DNA of 64,000 nt from positions 186,001 through 250,000 of the forward strand of contig JACIYT010000002.1 of NCBI GenBank assembly GCA_014359765.1, given 5' to 3'. The notes beneath the pieces were generated by a model that saw nothing but the letters and a program-made list of their open reading frames with translations, was not told where the DNA came from and ran no database searches. The DNA comes from Roseovarius sp. Its GTDB lineage: Bacteria > Pseudomonadota > Alphaproteobacteria > Rhodobacterales > Rhodobacteraceae. This document shows, in pieces, positions 45,247-52,606 of this stretch. Both the position numbers and the translations under genes were made by a program. How positions within the stretch are numbered: position 1 is the stretch's first letter; the number at the start of each line of letters is the position of its first letter.

Positions 45247-45431
45247 TGACCTCAACCCAGCGTGGCGGATCGAGATGGCCCTGGCCAACAAGGCCGATCA
45301 AGCCCCCGCGCGTAGGGGCCAGCGATGTTCCGAACGTTCGGAATGTTCAAATGCGCATCGCGCCCGCGCGCGCAGGGGTCAGCGTCAGAGGTGGCAAAGT
45401 TGCCACCACAGGAACCGTCAAGGCCGCGTGA
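45247..45431 (+). CDS. Doubtful small ORF
   Basis: 61 codons from the ATG at 45247 (MTSTQRGGSRWPWPTRPIKP...VPNVRNVQMRIAPARAGVSV). The Pro/Arg-rich composition is only weakly protein-like; a competing frame at 45275-45568 is poorer. No ribosome site is obvious. Confidence 0.25.
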
Positions 45432-45435
45432 TCTT

Positions 45436-45597
45436 CTACTTGAACAGCTTGCCCAAGCCCTTGCCAGTGATACGCCCTGCTATTCTGCGCCCTACGCGGC
45501 GCGAGACCGAACCCTTGCGCCTGGACGTGATCGCCTGCGCATCGCCGAGATACTTGGCGAAGGTGTAGAGGAATCGGCGAAAGCTGTTGAACGTCAT
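45436..45597 (-). CDS. Small, strongly basic protein on the opposite strand
   Basis: 53 aa from the ATG at 45597 (MTFNSFRRFLYTFAKYLGDA). The first half is an aromatic helix; the second half is Arg/Gly-rich (RRVGRRIAGRITGKGLGKLF). I recall similar short basic proteins next to packaging or capsid genes of phages, but no function is known. It is the only element gene read on the minus strand, from near attR inward. A longer in-frame ORF to 45807 has no protein-like extension. Confidence 0.55.
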   Translation of the reverse strand: MTFNSFRRFLYTFAKYLGDAQAITSRRKGSVSRRVGRRIAGRITGKGLGKLFK

Positions 45598-45904
45598 GCT
45601 CTGTTCGTGCCTCACCCGAGGCGGCAACGCAAGCCGCGTGATCTGGGGCCAACGCCGCCGATCTGCCCGCGCCATGATACCGGTGGTGGACTTTTGCTTT
45701 CTCGCTACGCGGCGCAAGAAAATCCGAACTCGCCTATCCGGTATCGCCGCCCGCATGGGGCTGGGCATTGGGACCGCGCGTGTCGCTGATTCTGAGGCCA
45801 CGGACACGGCTTTTCAGATTGCGGACATAGGACGGACACGGAAAACGAGGAAGGGGATGCGCTTGCGGCGCTTCCTTGTAACTTCCTGTTTTCTTGGGGT
45901 TTTT
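45598..45904. other. Right-end non-coding region of the element
   Basis: About 300 bp with no convincing gene. It holds the right cluster of three GGACA repeats (45800-45841) and leads into attR. Confidence 0.5.
45800..45841 (+). promoter_or_regulatory. Right cluster of three GGACA repeats, candidate integrase arm sites
   Basis: ACGGACACGG (45800-45809), TGCGGACATA (45820-45829) and ACGGACACGG (45832-45841) lie 60-100 bp inside attR, in the same direction as the left copies at 37039-37096. Shared core CGGACA(C/T). Confidence 0.6.
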
Positions 45905-45951
45905 TGGCTCCGGCGGTAGGGATCGAACCTACGACCAATTGATTAACAGTC
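45902..45951 (-). repeat. attR: 50-bp repeat within the intact tRNA-Asn
   Basis: Perfect copy of 36884-36933. It spans from the anticodon loop to just beyond the CCA end of tRNA-Asn, so the element restores a complete tRNA on integration. Confidence 0.95.
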
Positions 45952-45979
45952 AACTGCTCTACCGCTGAGCTACGCCGGA
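45905..45979 (-). tRNA. tRNA-Asn (anticodon GTT), CCA encoded
   Basis: Minus strand: acceptor TCCGGCG pairs with CGCCGGA, discriminator G, CCA; D arm AGCTCAGCGGTAGAGC; anticodon loop CTGTTAA gives GTT; T arm GTAGGTTCGATCCCTAC. It is 75 nt with CCA. The 5' half is host sequence and the 3' half lies within attR. Confidence 0.96.
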
Positions 45980-45990
45980 ACACGCAGGCC

Positions 45991-46018
45991 GTATAGCAAT
46001 GCGCTGGCGGGAGGTCCA
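45991..46018 (-). promoter_or_regulatory. Candidate promoter of tRNA-Asn
   Basis: Minus strand -35-like TGGACC (46018-46013), 16-base spacer, -10 CTATAC (45996-45991), 12 bases before the tRNA. Confidence 0.5.
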
Positions 46019-46037
46019 GAGGGTTTGTGACAAAACT

Positions 46038-46970
46038 TCACCGCTCCGGCGCGGTTCTGGTGTGCCGGGTGAAGCGGGTGTCGGGGCCCAGGGGGGCGAG
46101 TGGGGTGACATGGGATTTGTGCATCATGTCAATGAGATGCGCGAGGACGTTGCGGGCGGCGGCGGGCATCAGCGCGGCGGGGGTGTCGGTGTAGATGCGC
46201 GCGGCCAGGGTCTGGGCGCAGGCCGGGCCGTCGGCGAGCGCCGCGAGGATCGCCGCCTCGCGCGCGTCGCGATGCGCGAGCAGCCAGGCGATGCGCGCAG
46301 CCGGGTCCGTGATCGGGGCGCCGTGGCCGGGGAGAAGACGCCGCGCCCCGCGCCGGGCGAGCGCTGCGCAGGAGGCGCGGAACTGCGTCAGGTCGCCATC
46401 GGGCGGCGAGATGAGCGTGCTCGCCCAGCCCATCACCAGATCGCCGCTGAACACGTCGCCGCCCGCAGCAAAGCTCATGTGATTGCCGAAATGCCCCGGC
46501 GTCCAGTGCGCCGTGATCTCCCAGCCGTCGCCCGTCACCACCTCGCCGTCGGCAAGCGCCCGGTCCGGGGTGAAACCGGCATCCACCCCCTCGCCGCCGC
46601 CGATCGTGCCGGCGCGCGCGAGCTGTGTCATCACCGCGCTGCGCCCCGCATGGGCATCGCCATGCGCCAGCACCGGCGCGCCGGTGATCGCCGAGAGCCG
46701 CGCGGCGAGCGGCGAGTGATCGAGATGGGCATGGGTCACCAAGATATGGCTGATGCTCTGCCCCGGCCCGAGCGCGCCGAGGATCGCCGCGAGATGCGCG
46801 GGGTCGTCGGGGCCCGGGTCGATCACGGCGATCTGCCGCGTGCCCAGCAGCCAGGTATTCGTGCCCCAATGCGTCATCGGCGAGGGGTTGGGCGCGAGGA
46901 TCGCGCGCAGGTTGCCGCCCATTTCGTGCGCCACCCCCACGGGGGGCGCGTCCTGCCCGGATGTCTGCAT
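46038..46970 (-). CDS. MBL-fold metallo-hydrolase (LACTB2/glyoxalase-II-like)
   Basis: 310 aa. The metal site is seen in VTHAHLDHSPLAARL (HxHxDH), HWTPGHFGNHMSFAA, FSGDLVMGW and LLPGHGAPI, and a C-terminal winged-helix-like extension follows (REAAILAALADGPACAQTLA). The architecture is that of LACTB2-type proteins, which act as thioesterases or endoribonucleases. The substrate is unknown. It is divergent from the histidine kinase gene with 39 bp between the starts. Confidence 0.9.
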   Translation of the reverse strand: MQTSGQDAPPVGVAHEMGGNLRAILAPNPSPMTHWGTNTWLLGTRQIAVIDPGPDDPAHLAAILGALGPGQSISHILVTHAHLDHSPLAARLSAITGAPVLAHGDAHAGRSAVMTQLARAGTIGGGEGVDAGFTPDRALADGEVVTGDGWEITAHWTPGHFGNHMSFAAGGDVFSGDLVMGWASTLISPPDGDLTQFRASCAALARRGARRLLPGHGAPITDPAARIAWLLAHRDAREAAILAALADGPACAQTLAARIYTDTPAALMPAAARNVLAHLIDMMHKSHVTPLAPLGPDTRFTRHTRTAPER

Positions 46971-47009
46971 GGCTCTTCCTTCCCGGCCTCGTCCGGCCTA
47001 GGTTTAGCC

Positions 47010-48302
47010 ATGATGCTTCGCCTGCTCAAACCCTATTTGCCGCGTGGTCTCTTCGGGCGCACCGTGCTTGGCTTGCTCGTGCCGATGGTGACGCTGCTGG
47101 TGGTGGTCTCGGTGGTCTTCGTGCAGCGCCATTTCGAGGGCGTGACCAAGCAGATGGTCGCCACCGTCGCGCGCGAGGTGCAGCTGGTGCGCACCACCGG
47201 CGACGCGGAACTCGCCGCGGCGCTCGGCATTGCCGTGACGCCCGTGCCGCCCGAGGCCCTGCCGGCGGAGGATGAGCGGCGCTGGCTCGATTTCTCGGGC
47301 ATCGTGATCCTCGGGGAGATGCACGGGATCTTTCCCGATCTGGCGCGGGTGGTGTTGAAGAACGATCGCGATGTGACCCTGTATTTTCCCGCGTCTTCCG
47401 GCGGTGACGGCTTCGTGGCGCTGACCGTCGGGCGGGCCCATGTCTCGGCGCGCCGTCCGCATCTTCTGTTTGTCAACCTGGCGGTGGCGGGCGGGTTGAT
47501 GACGCTGGTCGCTTTTCTCTACCTGCGCGCGCAGATGCGTCCGATCACGCGGCTTGCCGCGGCGGCCGAGGCATTCGGACGCGGCCAGCATGTGCCGTTC
47601 CGCCCCCAGGGGGCGACCGAGGTGCGCGCGGCGGGGCGCGCCTTTGTCGAGATGCGCGCGCGCATCGAGCGCCAGATCGAGCAGCGCACGCTGATGCTCT
47701 CGGGGGTGAGCCACGACATGCGCACCCCGCTCACCCGGCTGCGGCTGGGGCTGGCCATGATCGACGAGGCCGAGGCCGCGCCGATGCGGCGCGACCTGGA
47801 CGAGATGGAGCGCCTGCTCGAGGGGTTTCTCGATTTCGCGCGCGGCGCGCAGGAGGGCGCGCCCGAGCCGGTCGATCCGGTCGCGCTGGTGCGGGAGGTG
47901 GTCGCGGACATGCAGCGGGCAGCGGTCAATGTCACGCTGCACGAGGTCGAGGGGGCGGGCGAGATGACATTGCGGCCGCTGGCGGTGCGCCGCGCGGTGG
48001 AGAACCTGATCGGCAACGCCGTGCGCTACGGGACGCGCGCCGATGTCTCGGTCTGGCTGGGGCCGAGGGCGCTGCGCATCCGGGTCGAGGATGACGGGCC
48101 GGGCATCCCGCCCGAGCGGCGTGAAGAGGCGTTGCGCCCCTTCACGCGGCTCGATAGCGCGCGCAATCAGAACCGGGGCGCCGGCTTGGGGCTTGGCCTG
48201 TCGATCGTGATCGACGTGGCGCGCGCCCATGGCGGCACCTTGCGGCTGACCGAGAGCGCCCGGCTCGGCGGGCTATGCGCGGATATCGTGCTCGCGCGTT
48301 GA
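47010..48302 (+). CDS. EnvZ-type sensor histidine kinase
   Basis: 430 aa from the ATG at 47010 (MMLRLLKPYLPRGLFGRTVL); a second ATG follows. Two membrane helices (about 18-38 and 152-172) flank a periplasmic domain of about 110 residues. A HAMP linker (RAQMRPITRLAAAAEAFGRG) leads to the dimerisation domain with the phospho-acceptor His in MLSGVSHDMRTPLTRLRLGL, then N box ENLIGNAVRYGTRAD, G1 DDGPGIPPERR and G2 GLGLGLSIVIDVARAHGG. It resembles EnvZ of alphaproteobacteria. The response regulator (OmpR-like) is not beside it in this window. Confidence 0.92.
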   Translation: MMLRLLKPYLPRGLFGRTVLGLLVPMVTLLVVVSVVFVQRHFEGVTKQMVATVAREVQLVRTTGDAELAAALGIAVTPVPPEALPAEDERRWLDFSGIVILGEMHGIFPDLARVVLKNDRDVTLYFPASSGGDGFVALTVGRAHVSARRPHLLFVNLAVAGGLMTLVAFLYLRAQMRPITRLAAAAEAFGRGQHVPFRPQGATEVRAAGRAFVEMRARIERQIEQRTLMLSGVSHDMRTPLTRLRLGLAMIDEAEAAPMRRDLDEMERLLEGFLDFARGAQEGAPEPVDPVALVREVVADMQRAAVNVTLHEVEGAGEMTLRPLAVRRAVENLIGNAVRYGTRADVSVWLGPRALRIRVEDDGPGIPPERREEALRPFTRLDSARNQNRGAGLGLGLSIVIDVARAHGGTLRLTESARLGGLCADIVLAR

Positions 48303-48447
48303 CGCGCCCCGCGACCGACCTGCTGCGTCGATCACAGAGGTGGCCGGGGATTTTGTAAACGCTCGGTGATGTTCACGAAATATCAGGACTTTCGGGCGAC
48401 TCTCTGCTTGTATCGAGAGGGGCGGCTTGCGCCGGGGCGGGAGAGCG

Positions 48448-49563
48448 ATGGGCTGGCGTGACTGGACAAGGCGATTATACGACTGGTTGCGCCCCGGCCC
48501 GACCGGGGAGAAGACGGCCTTTGGCCACCGGCGCGGGCCGGTCGATCATGTGCTCATTCTCGACGGGACCATGTCCACGCTGGCCAGCGGCTGTGAGACC
48601 AATGCCGGGCTGAGCTACAAGCTGCTGTGCGAGGTGGCGGGGCCCGGGCTCTCGATCTTCTACGAGGCGGGGATCCAGTGGCGTGACTGGCGCGCGACCG
48701 GCGATATCGTGCTGGGCAGCGGCATCAACCGCCAGATCCGGCGCGCCTATGGCTATCTCGCCAGCCGCTACCGCCCCGGCGACCGGATTTTCCTGCTGGG
48801 CTATTCGCGCGGCGCCTATGCGGTGCGCTCGCTCGCCGGGGTGATCGACCGGATCGGCCTGTTGCGCGCGGATGCGGCGACGGAGCGCAATGTGCAGGCG
48901 GCCTACCGCCATTACGAATGCAATCCCGACAGCGCGGCGGCGCGCGCATTCGCCCGCGCGCATTGCCACGGGGCGACCCATGTCGAGATGATCGGCGTCT
49001 GGGACACGGTGAAGGCGCTGGGCCTGCGGGTGCCGATCCTGTGGCGGTTTCGCGCCGATCGGCACGGCTTTCACAATCACCATCTCGGCCATACCACGCG
49101 GCACGGGTTTCATGCGCTCGCGCTCGACGAGACGCGGCGCGCCTATGAGCCGGTTCTGTGGGAATGTCCGCCCGGATTTGACGGGCACGTGGAGCAGGTG
49201 TGGTTCCGGGGCACGCATTCGGATGTGGGGGGGCAGCTCTGCGGCTTTGAGGCGGCGCGGCCGCTGGCGAACATTCCGCTGGTGTGGATGCTGGAGCGGA
49301 TGGAGGGCTGCGGGCTGCGCCTGCCGGAGGGCTGGCGCGCGCGGTTCGAGATGGATGTGCACGCGCCCTCGACCGGGACCTGGCGCGGGTGGAGCAAGCT
49401 GCTCTTGCGGCGCGGCCCGCGCGTGGTGGGGCGGGATCCTTCCGAGCGCATCCACGAAAGCGTGACGGGCCCCTTGCGCAACGGCTGGCGTGGGCCACGC
49501 CTCGCGGGACATCTGGGGGAGGAGGGCACGCTGACGGCGCGCGATGCCGCCTGGCGGATGTGA
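48448..49563 (+). CDS. DUF2235 alpha/beta hydrolase (phospholipase-like)
   Basis: 371 aa from the ATG at 48448, GGGAGAG upstream. The DUF2235 pattern is present: HVLILDGTMSTLASGCETNA (first strand and an Asp), GIQWRDWR, then the nucleophile elbow IFLLGYSRGAYAVRSLAGVI with Ser in GYSRGA, MIGVWDTVKALGLRVPILWR and the catalytic-His stretch VWFRGTHSDVGGQ. The family includes type VI secretion effectors (Tle) and stand-alone lipases. No Vgr, PAAR or immunity gene lies beside it, and no signal peptide is seen, so a cytoplasmic housekeeping hydrolase is as likely as an effector. Confidence 0.88.
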   Translation: MGWRDWTRRLYDWLRPGPTGEKTAFGHRRGPVDHVLILDGTMSTLASGCETNAGLSYKLLCEVAGPGLSIFYEAGIQWRDWRATGDIVLGSGINRQIRRAYGYLASRYRPGDRIFLLGYSRGAYAVRSLAGVIDRIGLLRADAATERNVQAAYRHYECNPDSAAARAFARAHCHGATHVEMIGVWDTVKALGLRVPILWRFRADRHGFHNHHLGHTTRHGFHALALDETRRAYEPVLWECPPGFDGHVEQVWFRGTHSDVGGQLCGFEAARPLANIPLVWMLERMEGCGLRLPEGWRARFEMDVHAPSTGTWRGWSKLLLRRGPRVVGRDPSERIHESVTGPLRNGWRGPRLAGHLGEEGTLTARDAAWRM

Positions 49564-49655
49564 GGGGCGGCGATCTGCCGGGGCCTGCGGCGCGACCGAG
49601 GCGGCGGGCGTGCAAGGGTTGCAAAGGCGGCAGCGCGCGCGCATATCCTGCGGGC

Positions 49656-51041
49656 ATGAAACGGATGCTCCTGCTTCTGGCCTGTCTGGCGCTCTGGGCC
49701 GGGCCCTTTGTCGCCGCCCGCGCGGAGGTGCCGCAAAGCCGCGCCGAGATCGCGCGGGGCTTTGTCCCGGTGGTGCGCGCGGCGGCGCCGGCGGTGGTCA
49801 ACATCTATGCCAGCCGCGTCGTCGCCGTGCGCGCAAGCCCGTTCCGCGGCGATCCGTTCTTCGAGCGGTTCTTTCAGGATTTCGGCGCGCAACGGCCCCG
49901 GGTCCAGAACTCGCTCGGTTCGGGCGTGATCCTGTCGCCCGATGGGATCGTGGTGTCCAACTATCACGTCGTGGGCGAGGCCACGGAGATCCGCGTGGTG
50001 CTCAACGACCGGCGCGAATATGCCGCCCGCGTGCTCCTGGGCGACGAGGAGGCGGACCTGGCGGTGTTGCAGGTCACGGGCGCGCCGGAGCTGCCGGCGC
50101 TCGCCCTGCGCGACAGCGACACGGTCGAGGTGGGCGAACTGGTGCTGGCCATCGGCAACCCGTTCGGCGTCGGCCAGACCGTCAGCAGCGGGATCGTCTC
50201 GGGGCTGGCACGCTCGGGCACGGCGATGGGCTCGGCGCGGGGCTATTTCATCCAGACCGACGCGCCGATCAATCCCGGCAATTCGGGCGGCGCGCTGGTC
50301 GATATCGACGGCCGCCTGATCGGCATCAACACCGCGATCCTGTCGCGCTCGGGCGGCTCGAACGGGATCGGCTTCGCCATTCCCTCGGGGCTGGTGGCGC
50401 AGTTCGTGGCGCAGGCGCGGGCGGGCAAGGCGGCGTTCGAGCGGCCCTGGGCAGGGCTCGGCGGCCAGCCGGTGACGCCCGATGTGGCCGAGGGGCTGGG
50501 CCTGCCGCGCCCCGATGGCATCGTGATCTCGCAGGTGCATCCGCAGAGCGGCTTTGCGGGCGTGCTGCGCGCAGGCGACGTGGTGACGGCGGTCGATGGT
50601 GCCCCCGTCAACAGCCCCGCCGAGATGGTCTATCGCCTGTCGCTCGCGGGGATCGGGGCGCGGAGCACGATCACCCGGCTGCGGGACGGCCGGGCGGAGG
50701 AGATCACCGTCGGCCTCATCGCCGCCCCCGACGATCCGCCGCGCAACCGCATCGTGACGGGCCCGCGCGCGGCGCTGCCCGAGGTCGCGCTCGTCACGAT
50801 CAACCCGGCGGTGATCGACGCCTGGCGGCTGCCGCTTTCGGCCACGGGCGCGCTGGTGGAGGAGCCGGGGCCTCATGGCGCGCGGGCGGGGCTGCGGGCG
50901 GGGGACATCCTGCGCAGCGTGAACGGCGCCGGGGTCCTGGACAGCGCCGCCGCGGCGCGGGCGCTGGAGGTTGCCGGGCGCGGCCTCTTCCTCGAGGTGG
51001 AGCGCGGCGGCCGGCGGCTCGCGCTGCGGCTGAGGCGCTGA
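49656..51041 (+). CDS. Periplasmic serine protease of the HtrA/Deg family
   Basis: 461 aa from the ATG at 49656. Signal peptide MKRMLLLLACLALWAGPFVA, cleavage near ARAEV. The trypsin-like domain holds the triad His104 (VVSNYHVVGEA), Asp134 (GDEEADLAVLQV) and Ser210 (NPGNSGGALVDIDG). Two PDZ domains follow: GIVISQVHPQSGFAGVLRAG at about residue 285 and GARAGLRAGDILRSVNGAGV near 410. It degrades or refolds damaged envelope proteins. It is followed by rarA, whose GTG start lies 3 bases after the stop, so the two are co-transcribed. Confidence 0.94.
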   Translation: MKRMLLLLACLALWAGPFVAARAEVPQSRAEIARGFVPVVRAAAPAVVNIYASRVVAVRASPFRGDPFFERFFQDFGAQRPRVQNSLGSGVILSPDGIVVSNYHVVGEATEIRVVLNDRREYAARVLLGDEEADLAVLQVTGAPELPALALRDSDTVEVGELVLAIGNPFGVGQTVSSGIVSGLARSGTAMGSARGYFIQTDAPINPGNSGGALVDIDGRLIGINTAILSRSGGSNGIGFAIPSGLVAQFVAQARAGKAAFERPWAGLGGQPVTPDVAEGLGLPRPDGIVISQVHPQSGFAGVLRAGDVVTAVDGAPVNSPAEMVYRLSLAGIGARSTITRLRDGRAEEITVGLIAAPDDPPRNRIVTGPRAALPEVALVTINPAVIDAWRLPLSATGALVEEPGPHGARAGLRAGDILRSVNGAGVLDSAAAARALEVAGRGLFLEVERGGRRLALRLRR

Positions 51042-51043
51042 GC

Positions 51044-52357
51044 GTGGCCGATCTCTTCGACAGCGACAGCGGCGGCGCGGCGCCCGGTGCCGCGCCGCCG
51101 CGCCCGCTCGCCGATCGGCTGCGCCCGCGCGCATTGTCGGAGGTGATCGGGCAGGCGCAGGTGCTCGGGCCGGAGGGGCCGCTGGGTGTGATGCTGGCCT
51201 CGGGCAGTCTCGGCTCGCTCATCCTCTGGGGGCCGCCCGGCGTGGGCAAGACCACGATCGCGCGGCTTCTCGCGGATGAGACGGACCTGCATTTCGTGCA
51301 GATCAGCGCCATTTTCACCGGCGTGCCGGAATTGCGCCGCGTCTTCGAGGAGGCCCGCCATCGCCGCGCCAACGGGCAGGGCACGCTGCTCTTTGTCGAT
51401 GAGATCCACCGTTTCAACAAGGCCCAGCAGGACGGGTTCCTGCCGCATATGGAGGATGGCACGATCCTGCTGGTCGGGGCCACGACGGAAAACCCGTCCT
51501 TCGAGCTGAACGCCGCGCTTCTGAGCCGGGCGCAGGTTCTGGTGCTGACGCGGCTGGGGCTGGCCGAGCTGGAGCTTCTGGCGCAGCGGGCGGAGCGCGC
51601 GATTGGCCGCGCGCTGCCGCTCGACGGGCCGGCGCGCGAGGCGCTGCTGGAGATGGCCGATGGCGACGGTCGGGCGCTGCTCAATCTCATCGAGCAGATC
51701 GCGGCGTGGAAGGTCGAGGGCCGGCTCGACGCGCAGGCGCTTGCCGCGCGGCTGATGAAGCGGGCGGCGCAATATGACAAGACGGGCGACGCGCATTACA
51801 ACCTGATTTCGGCATTGCACAAATCGGTGCGCGGCTCGGATCCCGATGCGGCGCTCTACTGGCTGGCGCGGATGCTGGCGGGGGGGGAGGATCCGCGCTA
51901 TCTCGCCCGGCGGATCACGCGCATGGCGATCGAGGATATCGGGCTGGCTGACAGCCACGCGCAAACCATCTGCCTGCACGCCTGGGAGGTCTATGAACGG
52001 CTGGGCAGCCCCGAGGGGGAGCTGGCGCTCGGGCAGGCGGTGATCTACCTGGCCCTCGCGCCCAAGTCGAACGCGGGCTACGCGGCCTTCAAGGCGGCGA
52101 TGAGCGCGGCGAAAAGGACCGGCTCCGAGCCGCCGCCGAGGCATATCCTGAACGCGCCGACCCGGCTGATGAAGGAACAGGGCTACGGCGCGGGCTATGT
52201 CTACGACCACGACTCGGAGGACGGGTTCTCGGGGCAGGACTATTTCCCCGAGGGCATGAAACGGCCCGTCTTCTACATGCCCCCGGAGCGCGGATTCGAG
52301 CGCGAGCTGGGCAAGCGCCTCGCCTATTTCGCGCGACTGCGCGCCCGCAGGGGCTGA
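51044..52357 (+). CDS. rarA: Replication-associated recombination protein A (AAA+ ATPase)
   Basis: 437 aa from the GTG at 51044; the long ORF from 49544 is out of frame with the protease and not a real extension. It begins (M)ADLFDSDSGGAAPGAAPPRP with LADRLRPRALSEVIGQAQVL, the RarA/MgsA start, then Walker A LILWGPPGVGKTTIARLLAD, Walker B LLFVDEIHRFNKAQQDGFLP, sensor 1 LVGATTENPSFELNAALLSR and the C-terminal tetramerisation part AIEDIGLADSHAQTICLHAW and LAPKSNAGYAAFKAAMSAAK. RarA acts at stalled replication forks. Confidence 0.96.
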   Translation: MADLFDSDSGGAAPGAAPPRPLADRLRPRALSEVIGQAQVLGPEGPLGVMLASGSLGSLILWGPPGVGKTTIARLLADETDLHFVQISAIFTGVPELRRVFEEARHRRANGQGTLLFVDEIHRFNKAQQDGFLPHMEDGTILLVGATTENPSFELNAALLSRAQVLVLTRLGLAELELLAQRAERAIGRALPLDGPAREALLEMADGDGRALLNLIEQIAAWKVEGRLDAQALAARLMKRAAQYDKTGDAHYNLISALHKSVRGSDPDAALYWLARMLAGGEDPRYLARRITRMAIEDIGLADSHAQTICLHAWEVYERLGSPEGELALGQAVIYLALAPKSNAGYAAFKAAMSAAKRTGSEPPPRHILNAPTRLMKEQGYGAGYVYDHDSEDGFSGQDYFPEGMKRPVFYMPPERGFERELGKRLAYFARLRARRG

Positions 52358-52473
52358 ACCAGGCAGCGCGGCGCGCGGCCATTGTCGTTTTTCGGCACGC
52401 GATCTGGCGGGAAAATCCATGTTTTGAAGGGTGGTAACGCGGAAGGTTTCGTGTTTTGATGGGTCCATGTCGT

Positions 52474-52503
52474 TTTTGTGCATCCAGATTTTGTGCATCC
52501 AGA
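52474..52503. repeat. 15-bp tandem duplication upstream of the ABC transporter operon
   Basis: TTTTGTGCATCCAGA occurs twice in direct succession (52474-52488, 52489-52503), about 105 bp before the substrate-binding protein gene. It may be an operator or a recent duplication. Confidence 0.8.
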
Positions 52504-52606
52504 CAGGACACCTGATCGGGAACAGCATGCCGAGGTGCGCAATCACGCGCCTTGCCGCGACAGATCCGCCACAAGGACACGATCAACAACAGGACAGGGA
52601 AGTCTC

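Larger units (their letters stand above)
36884..45951. mobile_element. 9.0-kb integrative element (phage-satellite-like) in tRNA-Asn
   Basis: The element is bounded by perfect 50-bp direct repeats (36884-36933 and 45902-45951) derived from the 3' part of tRNA-Asn, 9,018 bp apart. It carries an integrase next to attL, an AlpA-like regulator, a primase and DUF3987 protein, a capsid gene, a P27 terminase small subunit and small unknown genes, nearly all on the plus strand in overlapping pairs. There is no portal, protease, large terminase, tail or lysis gene. The composition fits a phage satellite (PICI-like) or a strongly reduced prophage. Confidence 0.85.

Noticed and set aside
45587..45919. 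Plus-strand 110-residue ORF at the right end of the element
   Set aside because: Runs over the arm repeats and into tRNA-Asn; overlaps a better minus-strand candidate.
36884..45951. Complete, self-sufficient prophage
   Set aside because: Only 9 kb, without portal, large terminase, tail or lysis genes.
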